64,000 nucleotides of DNA, taken from Isoetes taiwanensis. Lineage: Eukaryota; Streptophyta; Lycopodiopsida; Isoetales; Isoetaceae. Each line of letters starts with the position of its first letter. Within the stretch, counting starts at the first letter, position 1. The DNA lies in the NCBI GenBank assembly GCA_021234155.1, contig JAJEKV010000015.1, positions 716,852 through 780,851 on the forward strand, given 5' to 3'. The translations under genes and the position numbers were made by a program. This document shows positions 1 through 11,754 of this stretch, piece after piece. The notes under the pieces were generated by a model, which saw only the letters and a program-made list of their open reading frames with translations, searched no databases and was not told the origin of the DNA.

Positions 1-351
1 TAGATGATTATTATGGAGGGAAGCATGATAAGTCAACCCCGTCCACATCTAGGTCACCTCTGAACACATTCAACACATTTGTAGCAGAGCATGAGAGAGG
101 AGGAAAAGGAACATCAAGTAAGTAATTAGTTTTAAATGAATTTGCTGGATTTTATAAGGAAGCAAATTGAGCTCATTTTTTTAATAACAGATACAGTTGT
201 CACAAGCAAAGTTACAATTGTAGCTTCATATGCACAACAAATTGAGCTCCCCGAAGCAAAGGGTCAATGTGGCAACACAGGTGTGTGTCCATATTAGTTT
301 AATTTCTACATTTTCTTGATGTTTATGCTGTTGTTGACAATGAGTTATCTT

Positions 352-1800
352 GTAGTACTGGAACCAGCGAGCGAGGAGAACAATGAAGCCGTCTCTGACA
401 CTCTAAAGAAAAAAGATATTATTGTAGAGGTTTTCGACACTCCAAAGAAAAACAGCCATGCACAATGTGCGTATGGTACCAATTCTAAAGCCAATGCCAC
501 ATCATCGAATCAAACTTGAAATGTTGTTTTCAAGTGGTAAGTCAAAAACTACTTATTGCATTTAGTTATTGCATGTTCATACATTTTATTATTCGCAGAA
601 ACAGAGGAAACTAGTGGATCTATGGCCTTAGTTGGAACTACAATCGAAAAGATTGAAGAATCATGTAAGACAGGAACATATACAACTGGTACTGAAGAAA
701 TTTTAGTGGAGAATGTGGCTACAGATATGAAGCAGGTGGTTGTGGTGAAGCAAGAGAAGGAGGAATCTGAGGATAGAACAGATACAGATAGTGGTGTGAA
801 CGAGAAAGAGTCAAGAAAAAAGAAAAGATACAAAGGTGTCGCGCCAGCCTAAGAGAACTAGAAGCCGCACATCGCTTGAGCAACCGTAAGTGTAATTGGA
901 TTAGTAAATATGTGTTTTATGCTAGTTACCATTGATGCTTGGTTTGCAAAAGTGACATGGATAACCTTCGCATAATGGTTCCATTCTATCCGCTCCAAGT
1001 CGAACCTCTTATTAAGGTCACGAAATATTGTGTGGAGACATTGTTTAAAGATAGGCACATGTCTAATGTACATTTAGACATATTCGAAGGTATGTGAGCA
1101 GCACATTGACATCCAAATGGCAAGATGTCTTTTTTCTTCCCTTCAAAAACTTTTTGACTTATCGGGCAAAGATTTAAAAAGATTAGCCCCGATGCTAATA
1201 GTATGGGACAACAAAGTGTATGCGCAAATTGAGAAAGGGCTACAAGGCATTGTTGTTAGTAAATGCCAAGATATTATGGTTCTAGTTTAAGTTGAGGACC
1301 CCGCCCATCATGTTTTGGTGATTTTTGTTTTAGAGTTCGCAAAAAAATTGCAAGCACCATCTCAATGGCTTCTCCCCAAATTATTGTGTTGAACTCCATG
1401 ACTGTATAACAAAGGACACAGAAACTCCTAAATATGTGAGCATTTTCTTTCAAAGATATGTACCACCGCCGCTTGCTTAAATCTTAGTTGCATGTTCTCA
1501 TTTGTGTGTGCAGTTTCATAAGGATGTCATCACATATCTAACCAACTCTAGCTCACGAGAGTTGAATTATATGTGAAGAATGCAAAGAAGAAGGAAACTA
1601 TTCCGAGGTTCCACAACAACCGATAATGTAAGCTCGGTCTTTATGTGATGGCCTTTATGCAAGCTTTTGTGGATGCCCAAGTGAATTCTAAAAGCATGGT
1701 GAGTTGTTCTTATATTTCACATAAATCTTTTGGGATGTTTTATTATTATAGCGGATCTTAATTTTTGTGTTTGTTGCGCTTTTCATCAACATGGTTCGAC
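352..1800 (+). pseudogene. Degenerate Ulp1-like cysteine protease gene of a DNA transposon
   Basis: Exon-like open pieces follow AG acceptors: 354-519 (Glu/Lys-rich) and 599-852 (basic, ending in a KKKRYKG stretch); a shift of frame then gives PKRTRSRTSLEQP with a GTAAGT donor at about 887. A further open stretch at about 955-1091 contains VPFYPLQVEPLIKVTKY. Pieces resembling a C48 (Ulp1) protease come next: VWDNKVYAQIEKGLQ near 1202, HHVLVIFV near 1310, and at about 1628-1690 CKLGLYVMAFMQAF, which has the shape of the catalytic Cys block (normally DCG-x-Y/F-V/M). In-frame stops and frame changes separate all of these. Plant CACTA and Mutator-like elements often carry such a gene, but no terminal repeats were found. 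The family call is an inference from short motifs. Confidence 0.4.
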
Positions 1801-1899
1801 AAGGATTTTGCACTTGGCGTAAGAAATGTATTAATAAAATTCATAATTGAATATGGTTTGAGAAGAAGAGATGAGACAAAACAAGTTGTCACTGGGCCT

Positions 1900-3640
1900 G
1901 GGCAGAAGAGTGGTAGTTAAACTCATTCCAACTTATGGAATTTAAAGCTAATTGACTATTGTACTTTGAAATTTATTTGAATAAGAAATTGTTTGCAACG
2001 CTTTTAATTTCTATCAAGGGTTAAAAACTAGAATTAGTTTAGACTTTCTGCCTTATCCTTAGGCTTGGTCAGTTAGATGTATGGCTAACCTAACTCGCCT
2101 GATTACTTACGTGGCTTATTATATTTGATCTCCAAGGCATTTTGGGTTACTATTGTAAATCAGCACCCAAGACTATAATGGCACTCAAGTGCCAATCCAA
2201 TTACCCGATGGAGTCTTTTTTGTCATCCATTGTCGAAATCATTGTTGTAATCGGTGTTCCAACCATTGGGATTTATCGCTTGGTCGATCTTCCCTTGGAT
2301 GTTCTGACAGCCATTGTAGACAAGTTGTATGAGCAAGGCATACCAAGATTTAAATTCATTTATGGTGGCAATAGATGTTGGACCCTCTTCTTAGAGGCCA
2401 ATGATGGGACAGACATATCTCTTTTCCCTTTGGATATTCCACTCCTCAAGTATCCGTAATACTGGAAATAGATGTGTTATGATTACTGACCTTCCTTTCA
2501 AATGTATCTTCAATGAGGGTTGCTCTTGCTGCATACCAGTATGGCATCCCGTGCTAACCGGTGAAGACAAAGATTTGTGTTGGCTATTTGACCGGGTTTG
2601 TAGGCTTGAAGAATGCAAATGACTTTACCACTTATGTCCAAGAGCATCAATTTGATACTTCTCGTGCATACAATGACACAGTAGTGAAATGCATAAAATC
2701 TCAATATGGTGAAGACATTGATAGTTTATGGAGCTTTTGCAATAGAGGTTGCTTGCTAATTAAGAAGCCTAGCATCACAGTTGAAGAGATTCACAATAAT
2801 AGAAGAATCTAGTGAAGATGATGAAGGTGGGGTACAAGATGAGTGTGCGGTACATCGATAGCAAACAAGTCGAGGACACGGGCACATCTTCGTATGTATC
2901 TAACTTAGGTAATACAATTATGCTTAGATGTTGTATGTTGTAGAGCTTTTGCAATACAGTCGTATGTACATAACTTAGGTAATATAGTTAAGCTTTTACA
3001 TGATATACTAATAATTTTGTATGCATTGTAGGTGTAAGGAATGATCTACAAAACAAGTGTCAAATTCTTCAACCAAATGAAGTAGATCTTCAACCAACCG
3101 ATATAGAAGAAACAAATCTAAGTTCCCAATATGCTGGCCGGGGACTAATCCAAGGTCGAATACCATGCTTCCCGAGCTTTGGGAAATGGTTGAGAGAATC
3201 GCTGATTCGTGATACTCAAGCAATTTGCTAAATCTATTTGCAGTCCAAGGTTTACTACATAATCCTTGGGGAGACCATCCTTTGCGTAAGTAGTTGATCA
3301 GCCAATAGGGTGGACCGCCTTCCAATAGCCGCCGAGAATGCCCAACAAAGAAGTGCTACTTTCTGCAAAGACATGTAAATCCCGAAAATCGCTGGAAGAA
3401 AGGCGCGCATGATGCAATAGTAATCGGAGATATTGTGTTCCAAATGACATAGTGATTAGGCCTCGCTTCTTAAGTTATTAAGTGTGTACACCGTACTATT
3501 TGCTCCAAAATATAATTATATGTACCTTTTGCACTTGTCTACAATTTGAACTTCAACATGTTCCATGCTATATTTTACAAACCAGGTAGTTCACACAATA
3601 CAAACCACTGCAAATTCAATTCAATTCAAAAAGTAACACA
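1900..3640. other. Unassigned AT-rich stretch with weak open segments
   Basis: Short open segments on the plus strand at 2142-2459 and 2561-2812 and an acceptor-preceded open piece near 3031-3230 look like decayed exons, perhaps the downstream part of the transposon gene to the left. I recognise no family. From about 3450 to 3640 I see nothing beyond AT-rich DNA. Confidence 0.3.
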
Positions 3641-3659
3641 ATACAAAGCACTGCAAATT

Positions 3660-5560
3660 CAAAGCCTTCACCTAATCCAAGGCATCCACCATTTCGGGAA
3701 GACTTCCTAGCAACATCTCATGCACATCATCAGACAATGCAAAAGCTGCACTAGCACCTTTAACCCTCGTGATTTATCTTCTTCATGGGAAATTTAGCTC
3801 CAATAATGTACTCTACCGGCACCAATACTTCTCTATCATCCAACAAATTTTATATTTGTTATGGCAACTTGGCAATTTCTCGATAATAGTAAGCCGATAT
3901 GATCAAGTCACCGCATGATGCTCATTCTTGTAATCATCAATGACCGCTTGATCCAATACATGCTTTTCTCTAGTGCAAGCAAGAACATAGTATGGCACAT
4001 CTTCCTCATTACCGTGAAGAGCAAAAGAAGCAAAATTATCACCAAACTCAGATCACATCATGTAACTCCTCTACCTCATTTGCAAACATTGCGCTTCGAT
4101 TCCAATTTCAGACCTTCAAAGATGTGCACATGGGACTAGCTTCTTCAATGTCCACTTTCCACAAAGTTGAATAGACTCACATGCCTCGCCATTCAAAGTT
4201 TATGCAGCAATCGCAAAAACAAGATAGTGGTCTAACCATCAAGTAAGGTTGGGTCCTCCCGGACTTATGGAAGATACACAAGGCCGCCTTTGGACACCGT
4301 GAAGGGGTTGCACATCAAATGGCTTTGACCTGTCAATCTCAGCCTCCTTCACTTCCCAATACACTCTACTTAACTTGAGATTTCTTGTTTCTCAAAACAA
4401 CACAGGCATCATGAGCACCCTTTATTTCAATCCCATGCTCTCTTTTTGCTCATCGCCAAGAGTTGCTTGGCCTTGGCAGCCTCTCCATCATGTTCCCCTT
4501 CCCATGCCCCGATCCAAGAAATTCCATTGTACACCTAATGCCATGCCGACAATGGTACCTGCATATGAAGTAGAATGATCTTCCGGATTTGAACCGAAAG
4601 CAAAGACAACCATCTAACCACACGAGATGATACCGCATGTGAGATCCTCCATTCTCTTTCAACCACTGAAGATGAAGTTGAAATGCATGTTGTACAAAAT
4701 GTGTGTCATGACTTCTATCATCGAAAACATATAAGTGAACAGGTCTTTTCCGCAACTTACCATTTACCTTGAAGAGAGTGATGTGTACCAAAATAGTGAT
4801 CCGGTCTCATTACAAATGTTCGGACCGCACTTCTTTGAAGGGCTGCAATGTGTAATTTTCTCAAGCAAAGTCTACTACCGATATCACGTAATCATCTCTT
4901 AGACTCAATGCTTCTCCTAAATTCCTTGCTCGCCAATGAGTCAGAAAAGTTGTGATGCACAAACTTTTTCATGTGATCAAACATGGCGATATAGCATGAA
5001 AGGAGCATCCGCTTTGCTTCTCCATCAATCTTAGTCTTCTAGAAGTGCCCTTCCTTGACTTCTCGTCCATATAACAAGTTAAGCCTGCCATTTAACATCA
5101 TCTTCATTATTCTGATCAGTCTCTTTTGGACATAAGGGAATCTTTTGCTTACCACATTTTTCACAATCCCCCCTTATGCACTTCAGATTGTGCCACTCTT
5201 CCCTTTCCTCTTTTTGGCAAACCATTTCTCTCCAAAGAGTGCTAACATTACAAAATGTAAGCTTTTGTGCCTGACAAACCCCATCATGTGTACCAACAGC
5301 ACATACATCACAATTGCAACTGCAATTTATGTGAAACTTCTGCCTCATAGAGTTGAAAGCTTTTCTCAAATTCTCTCATTGTTCATGCTTGACACAACAA
5401 AGTGTTTCTCTCCTTCAATTTCCTTATGCAACTTGGTTTCGTGTATTCAACATTCTAATACCAACATCCGTGATCTGATTCTCCTCCACAAACCGCTCAT
5501 ACAAAATTCACCACATTACATTGCAAAAGAAAATATGTAAGTTGGAGAAGACTGCATTGA
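3660..5560 (-). pseudogene. Transposase-like pseudogene, copy A (DFAENY/GHGKG family)
   Basis: Read on the minus strand from high to low coordinate. A Cys-rich block (5079-5369) holds CNCDVCAVGTHDGVC and CIRGDCEKCGKQKIPLCP, ending in VKW. SLRDDYVISVVDFA follows, with an in-frame TGA at 4861-4863; then DDRSHDTHFVQHAF and WLK (4670-4740), DGCLCFRFKSGRSFYF (about 4580-4625) and FLGSGHGKG (about 4495-4520). Just after GHGKG one base shifts the frame to EHDGEAAKAKQLLAMSKKRAW. Near 3690-3860 come REVLVPVEYIIGAKFPMKK and DDVHEMLLGSLPEMVDAL. This order of acidic motifs and a GHGKG-x2-DG block matches a widespread eukaryotic protein family that behaves like a DDE-type transposase. I cannot name the superfamily with certainty. 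Stops and shifts make it non-functional. Confidence 0.6.
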
Positions 5561-5699
5561 ATACCTTACATATCCAAGACATAAGTAAGAAATACTATGT
5601 ATACCAAGACATATCAGTTGTACATGTAAAAAGATTTGATTGAATCAGACATATTCAAGACATATGTACAATTAGATTATGTATAGTATCAATTTATAG

Positions 5700-6060
5700 C
5701 ACATTTAATCCTACATCCTTACACTATGTACATATATATCACATATTATACATGAAATACTTCCAAGAGCAAGTAGATGACCCCATAAACCTCATTTACA
5801 TGTATAATACATTAAGTAAAACAGACCAAAAAGGCTACATCAAAGCAAGTAAACTAAGATTAGAAAAGGAGTTCACTTCGCACATTTAATCTTACATCCT
5901 TACATTATGTACATATATATCACATAATATACATGAAATACTTCCAAGAGCAAGTAGATGACCCCATAAACCTCATTTACATGTATAATACATTAAGCAA
6001 AACAGACCTAAAAGGCTACATCAAAGCAAGTAAACTAAGATTAGTAGAGGAGTTCACATA
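5700..6060. repeat. Tandem duplication of about 181 bp
   Basis: The segment beginning CACATTTAATCCTACATCC near 5699 is repeated from about 5880 with few differences, including the shared block TACATGAAATACTTCCAAG and the end AAGTAAACTAAGATTAG. It lies between the transposase pieces at 3.7-5.6 kb and the exons at 6.3-6.9 kb, so it is probably in an intron of the former gene. Confidence 0.85.
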
Positions 6061-6265
6061 TGTGCATGAAAATGTACATGAAAACAACAAAGAAACTGAA
6101 ATGTAATAGTTTCTTTGACAAAAGCTTTAATACCTGAGGAATGTCAAGATACCGGATTGCCTCGCTTTTTTTCTCCTCACATCCCCGTACTTTGGTGAAA
6201 CCTTGGTGTTGTTAAGCCGTAAACCGGATGACTTTTAGCTTGGTTTCTTCATCCAAACGATCGAT

Positions 6266-6940
6266 CTAGCCTTCCCGCTCGCTAATGCCCAAATGTTTGA
6301 ACCAAAGAATTGCCATTCTCTTTCTTCTGCTAGCAGCATATGAAAGATTTCGGGGATGGCATTTGAGCATCTTGCAAGCAATTCCCTTTTGCTTCAAATC
6401 ACCATTTTTCCCCACAACCATTGATAAAACTGAGTGCTTGGCAGCCAATTTATCACCACTATTAGAGCATTTTACCTCTTCCAATCCATCTTTAAGGTTT
6501 TCTAAAATTGCATGCTTGGCACCGCTTGTGAAAGCAACCCAATCACAGTTCAAAAAGCTCCAATAGCCTCGTGATCTTGCAAGAATCTAGAAGCAAATAA
6601 GTACCTTTGATTAGGAGCCGAGATTCAAATTTTTTTTCTCATAACAAGAATGACATTTTGCACACCGGGTCCTTATTTTTTTGGTAACATACCTTGAGGA
6701 TGTACTACCCTTTTCAATTTCGCTATCATGCTCTGCCATCTTCTTTTTCCCTTTCTCATCTCTCCCACTTTCGAAATTACTGCATGCCACCTGTTGTTTA
6801 CTCTTCACAATTTTGAATTCACCAGATGCCATCTGATGTTTGCCACATTCGGTTTCAAAATCACCAGATTGCATGTTTTCCTTCTGATCGCCACATTCAG
6901 TTTCAAAATCACCGATTGCATGTTTCCCCGATCCCGGAAA
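6266..6940 (-). CDS. Two-exon reading frame, probable 5' part of transposase copy A
   Basis: On the minus strand, exon 1 starts at an ATG near 6874 (or further upstream, as the frame is open to about 6930) and runs to a GTATGT donor near 6697. It encodes a Lys/Glu-rich peptide with a repeated GDFETECG unit. After a short intron, exon 2 runs to a TAG at 6266. With the acceptor CTTGCAAG near 6581 the phase is kept and gives SRGYWSFLNCDWVAFTS, then a basic region (CHPRNLSYAASRRKRMAILW) and LGISEREG. Past the stop, the sequence still reads like protein in a nearby frame (LRLNNTKVSPKYGDVRRKKA, about 6150-6230), ending at a GTATTA donor. The product is unknown. Position and strand suggest that it is the N-terminal half of the transposase at 3.7-5.6 kb; a small host gene is the alternative. 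Confidence 0.45.
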
Positions 6941-7120
6941 AAAAGTTCAAATTGTGTTCTACTTTCTTGGTTCGATCTGGAAATTTTCTTGGAAGGAAAT
7001 TTTTCTCGAGGGAATTTTCCCGAGGAAATTGGAGGGAGGAATTTCCTCCAGAGTTTCGCATCAACCGCCGGCCTCTACTCGTCATAATTACAAACAAACG
7101 GGAATTTTGCCCCTTTTTAA

Positions 7121-7129
7121 ATATATAAG
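7121..7129 (-). promoter_or_regulatory. Possible TATA box for the 6.3-6.9 kb reading frame
   Basis: The minus strand reads CTTATATATTTAAA here, about 190 bp upstream of the first candidate ATG. The leader between them has no conflicting gene. This is a positional inference only. Confidence 0.4.
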
Positions 7130-7726
7130 ACAAAATTTATACATGAAATAAGTACATTTAAAATTCAGCAACCCGTTCAAAAGTTTACATGAATTGCCCC
7201 CTAATGTATGACACCCTAACGTGCTTTTACCCTATACTTAGAAAAAACGAGATTATAATTGTCATTCGTCATCAAACAAGACATCTGGCAAGTTAACAGG
7301 TATTTTCGCCTCATCAACAGGATCTAATCTTAAGGTATTTCCCTTGGCCTTACCACATTTTCTTTGCTCTAATGGAACTCTGATAGCATAAGTCTATATG
7401 GAGAACACTAAATCCTTTGGATCACTTCTGTGTAACTCATATCCGACAGTTGATTTTGGGCCCTCCTAACAGTAAATACCATCTAGAACACTCTCATTAG
7501 CAAGGAACCATTGATCACTGATTTGGAAATTTTCTTCGACCACAAATTTCTGTTTGGTGCACACATGTAACAAGAATTCAATGCCTTCTTTAATACCTTT
7601 GGGTGCAACCACTATAAAATTGTCTCCAACTCTGACTGCATCGGCTAAAACATTGGCATTGGTAGAATAAAGAGGTCACTTGCATACCTCTGAAGTGTTT
7701 GCATGGATAGTAGTTGATAGTTCCAC

Positions 7727-7781
7727 CCATGATGAGCTTCCAATTATCGACATCCCATGATGAGCTTCCAATTATCGACAT
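7727..7781. repeat. 27-bp tandem duplication
   Basis: Two adjacent near-perfect copies of CATGATGAGCTTCCAATTAT plus CGACA. The duplication lies at the C-terminal end of transposase copy B, in the part encoding YVDNWKLIMG. Confidence 0.9.
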
Positions 7782-9090
7782 AAGCCTTGTTCACACATTC
7801 ACCCCAGAGACCCTCAGTACAATAAGAACAGAAACAAGACAACTTTCTGAAATGTAGCTTAGTGGACCAGCCTTTGTTAAATCCATGGAGATTGTGGAGT
7901 TTCCTAGTATTTGGTATGGTCTTACCTCCCCATCTCTTCTCCTTGTCTATGTTTTCAGGCTTCACCTCCTATAAATATCTTCTTATCTTCTCTTGCCCTT
8001 TTACCTCTTGCCACTCTGACAAGACATAACTGAATCTCTCTACAGCATTGTCCAACTTCAAACGTTCATGCTCAATTTGAAAATTTCTTAGCCACCTTTT
8101 AAATATTGCAGCCTTGTTCATCCTTTCCATGATTAGAACCAAAGAAATTTCACATCATCTCTATTGAAGTATCTATAGTGTATCTTCCAATAAAATTGAA
8201 TGGTCTAGCTGCCTTAAATTGTAAGGCTGCTCAATCATAAAATACAATATCCATTTTGGGAGCTTGTCCTCTTTGCTGTATGTAGGCATGGATGTTTCAT
8301 AAAGCAATGCTGAACAAATAATGTTCTCTCTATCATCAGACACATAGTAGTGACTCTTCTTTTCCATCCGACCTCTTTTTTTATTAATTCAATAAGTAAT
8401 CTAGACAAAAAAGTGTGATCTGATTATTGATCCAATGCATGGATTGCACCTCATTCTGCTCCTTGAATGTACCATTCTTTGCAAAGTCCGCAACAGAAAC
8501 TATCCCATCATATGGCTAATTGTCCGGTAGATCCTTGAATTGCTTAGCCTGCTACTGTGCCTAAAATTGTGAATTGAAAACTGTGGTAGTTTGGCATGTA
8601 TAACATCCATTAAATTCTTACTTGGTGTTTTCTTGAATTGATGTTTCAATTTCTTCTTGAATGTACCATCCTTGATTTCACACCATTCATCGTCAATGTA
8701 TTTACATTTAATTAAACTGCCAATGTCATTTTTCTTCATTAGGAAAATGGAGATCTTCATCCCACATGCACTGCACTTACCAAAACAGTCTTCTTGAAGA
8801 ATTCATTCATGCCTTGTGGGCAGAATAGCCTTCTCCACAATACATTTGTGCTTAGAATTTTCTCTTCATGCGATCTGCAAGTCTGATTTGCACCCTTGAT
8901 GAGTGCAGTTGTAGTCCTTCGGAGTCTTGCTTCTCATTAGATTGAAACCATCAAGAAGCATTTATATCCTTACATGGTAAATACAACAGCGGGGTCTGAA
9001 GTCCTTCAACTTCACAACAAACCATGGATTTAATTTCTCGAACATCTTAAATCCAAAGTTTATGTCGGGGTGTCCTTCCTTGAACTTCTA
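7740..9090 (-). pseudogene. Transposase-like pseudogene, copy B (same family as copy A)
   Basis: Read on the minus strand from high to low coordinate: GHPDINFGFKMFEKLNPWFV followed by KDFRPRCCIYH (about 8960-9085); CTHQGCKSDLQI (about 8880-8920); an open piece at 8500-8760; VADFAKNGTFKEQNEVQSMHW (about 8430-8500), the counterpart of the VVDFA motif of copy A; HYYVSDDREN (about 8340), then in the next frame ERTLFVQHCF, together matching DDRSHDTHFVQHAF of copy A; and finally WSTKLHFRKLSCFCSYC with CVNKAYVDNWKL (7744-7900). Many stops and frame changes. The family is diverged from copy A at nucleotide level, so this is a separate old insertion and not a local duplicate. Confidence 0.55.
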
Positions 9091-9129
9091 AAATAGCTGC
9101 ACCTGCAGGATTTACAATTGAAAGTGTCT

Positions 9130-9420
9130 CACAGCCATCACATGCATCATTCACCATAAATTTCATTCAGCATAATAGCATGCATCACATTCACTACATA
9201 CATTATTACCACATTTTGTCACATACATCTTATTATAACATTCTGCAACACATATAGCACATGCATCATATATTACATCATCCTGCACCACATCTACCAC
9301 ATGCATCGTATTAATTGCAAATAGCTCATCAAATGCATCAAAGGCAGTCGCATCACATTTCTTACCATCTGCAACCTGTAACACATGCATCATAACAAAT
9401 TGCATAATTCCCACATAGCC
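9130..9420. repeat. Degenerate CACATGCATCAT repeat
   Basis: The words CACATGCATCA, TACATCAT and CATCACAT recur irregularly. The minus strand over 9163-9453 stays open as a Cys/Ala/Val-rich peptide with repeated CDA and CG pairs. It directly precedes transposase copy B in reading direction and may be its expanded Cys-rich segment, or just a simple repeat that happens to be open. Confidence 0.5.
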
Positions 9421-9479
9421 AACAATGACATTCCCAACCTCTTTCCACCACAAGTCAGACTGTCTCTATCATTCTCATC

Positions 9480-10020
9480 ATACATTATGGTCATTGTATT
9501 CACTATGCCATTTGAAATGTACATCAATATAGTGGATGTATCTGTTCATAATACAATCACAACAGAGAGCGATGCAAATTGAATTGTATAATTGTGTCTC
9601 CTCAAGATAATGAGCAGCATGATGTTCACGTACACCCTGATCAAGCCTTCTTGATTTCACATCCTTTACATTTGGAGAAATTCTTGTATTTTGTATCCAA
9701 AATTTTTGCACAGTCTAGACAAAAATTTCATTTATAGCACCACAGCTTCGAGCTCTGGTGAAATGTACCTATCTGCCAATAGGTTATAAACCAATCTCTT
9801 CTCTTTTCTTCTTCACCAATGTAAAATTCTTGGGATGAATATCTAAAAGTTTTCCCCTTCTTCTATCGCTGCTCTGTGTAGTTTTCTCGCAAATAATAGA
9901 TATAGGCCTTCCCCTTGAGCCTAATTTGATTGTGGTTTATGCCATATGTGACAGTTAGTTAGGAATTTGAATTAACTAGTGGTGACTATCTGCCTGTCAG
10001 TTACTATTTTGTCCTCTTAA
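9480..10020. other. AT-rich spacer, nothing recognised
   Basis: Short open segments occur on both strands, but there is no motif, splice-consistent series or repeat that I can support. Confidence 0.5.
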
Positions 10021-10029
10021 TCATTGCGG

Positions 10030-10200
10030 ATTGCAAGTGGCATGATGTGTTGTCATATGATGTGTGATATTTGTTGCCATATGATGCGTGAAGTTTTGTC
10101 ATATGTTGTGCGATGTATTCATATGACATGTGATGTGTTGGCATAAGATGGATGTGATGTATTGGCATATGAACAGTGCGATGTATAATGTGGTGGATGA
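10030..10200. repeat. Degenerate minisatellite with CATATGAT/GTGATGTGTT units
   Basis: About five imperfect units of roughly 28-35 bp, each built from GTGATGTGTTGTCATATGAT-like sequence. The palindrome CATATG recurs in most units. No coding content. Confidence 0.7.
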
Positions 10201-10424
10201 AAAAATTGTGACAAGTTCAAATCCAACGACTCGTAAATGGACACTTGGCCTACTCTACTCCTTCCTAGTATTCTTATGAACCCTAGACCCTGAGAATTGC
10301 AAAACGGTAGGATGAAGTGAATCCTAAACCCTATGAATTGCATGAACAGTTATAATTTATATATCTTTAATTTGAAACATAATTTGAAGTCTAAAATTTT
10401 CAGTCATATATTCCACTAATTTCA

Positions 10425-10835
10425 GCCCAAGGGGCTTCACATTCATCATTCACGAAGGCCTTTCATCATAGAAGAGTCCGAAGGCCTGAAATCAGAACAC
10501 CGCGGAGGCTTTAAATCAAAAGAGCCTGGAGGCCCGGGGGGTTCACTTATAGTAAGGGGGGTATGCCATGTGCGTGCATAGGGTGATCAAAAACACCCCC
10601 GTATACGATTTCTTGAAAGGCAAATTCGACCCCTTCCGTACAAAGTTTACCCCAAGTAGTGGCAAAAAACCCCCCTACCTCTTACGTATACGTATGGAAA
10701 TGGGTCGAAAAAACCCCCCTACAAGTCACTCAGGCACATTGTATGGCACTTACAGTGAATCCCCCTTGCCTGGAGGCTTGAAATTAGATGTCCGAAGGCT
10801 TTTCGAAAAAATCTTTTTACAAAAAAGCCCGGAGG
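10425..10835. repeat. Degenerate GGAGGC/GAAGGCCT repeat with C-rich blocks
   Basis: The word (A/G)GAGGCCTGAAATC and variants recur at about 10460, 10485, 10505, 10525, 10770, 10795 and 10830, in two groups flanking a block rich in CCCCC and in the palindrome-like ACGTATACGTATGG. The block is open on the plus strand (10568-10918), but its composition is that of the repeat. Confidence 0.55.
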
Positions 10836-10984
10836 CAAGTCCTAATAGGCAAAAAAAAAAAGGAGCCCATAGAGGGCCCGAAAACTGCACTTCTCTTGTC
10901 CATAAGCTGCAACATTGATAAATGTTAGAATAGTTGAAAATAAAAGTAAATTAACGAAAGGAAAGGAAACAAAAACATGTAAAC

Positions 10985-11250
10985 ATGAGCCGTCCTCTAT
11001 AAGCCATTGCAAAAATTCTGCATAATCACTTTTTTCCTTTGAATCTTCTTCCTCCTCCTCGGACCACTCATTATCTGATTCGGAGTCGAGCCAACCTTGA
11101 GCAAAGCTATGATCCATTGTTCATCATCCAGCTCAAATTTCTTTATCTTCTTCCTCATCCTCATCCTCATCCTCATCCTCTGATTCAAAATCAGAGAGTT
11201 TCTGCATAGGAGGGAATTCAACTGGAGATCTCTTGGAAAATACCTGAGGT
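10985..11250 (-). pseudogene. Acidic reading-frame remnant with a duplicated Asp/Glu block
   Basis: On the minus strand a first block reads MQKLSDFESEDEDEDEDEE (11150-11210). After a TGA and other stops, a similar second block reads LDSESDNEWSEEEEEDSKE followed by FLQWLIED (11000-11095). The second looks like a decayed copy of the first. Acidic repeats are too general to assign a family; a piece of a retroelement polyprotein is possible. Confidence 0.3.
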
Positions 11251-11279
11251 TCTTCATGGGAAAGCTGAGCAAACGAAGC

Positions 11280-11750
11280 GCTTCACTTCATAGCTTGGGC
11301 AAAAAACAAAAATGGGAAGGCGTGCCATTTTCGGGGGCACGTATGAGCTTATATGCTAGGAATTTTACAGCCAGTAAGATTTAATGCACATCAAATTAAT
11401 TAAATCATTTCATACTCCAGAATATCGTACCACACTTTATCCCATAAAACTATCCTAAAACATCATTATAAAGGAACATTACCTCTCACTACCTTAAAAA
11501 AAAAAAAAATTGATACTAGACTCTAGCTGGTAAATGATATCACTTTGGCTTCACAAAAGAAATTGCAATGTTTCAATGGCATTCAACCCATGCATCTGAA
11601 GGAACCAAGGAGGAGTTGAGATAAACATTGAAATTCTTTGCTGCTCCCTGGCCAGTCAGACCAAACTCCAAGAAACCACACATTTTTTTAATGTGGGGTT
11701 GATAAAACTAGCTCTACTATGAAATACCAGCTGCCAGATTCTGCTTTCTA
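11280..11750. other. AT-rich spacer, nothing recognised
   Basis: Contains a 13-base A run near 11497 and no supported gene or repeat. Confidence 0.5.
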
Positions 11751-11754
11751 TGAT

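Noticed and set aside
9130-9420. CRISPR-like array
   Set aside because: Repeats are irregular and degenerate without constant spacers, and the genome is that of a plant.
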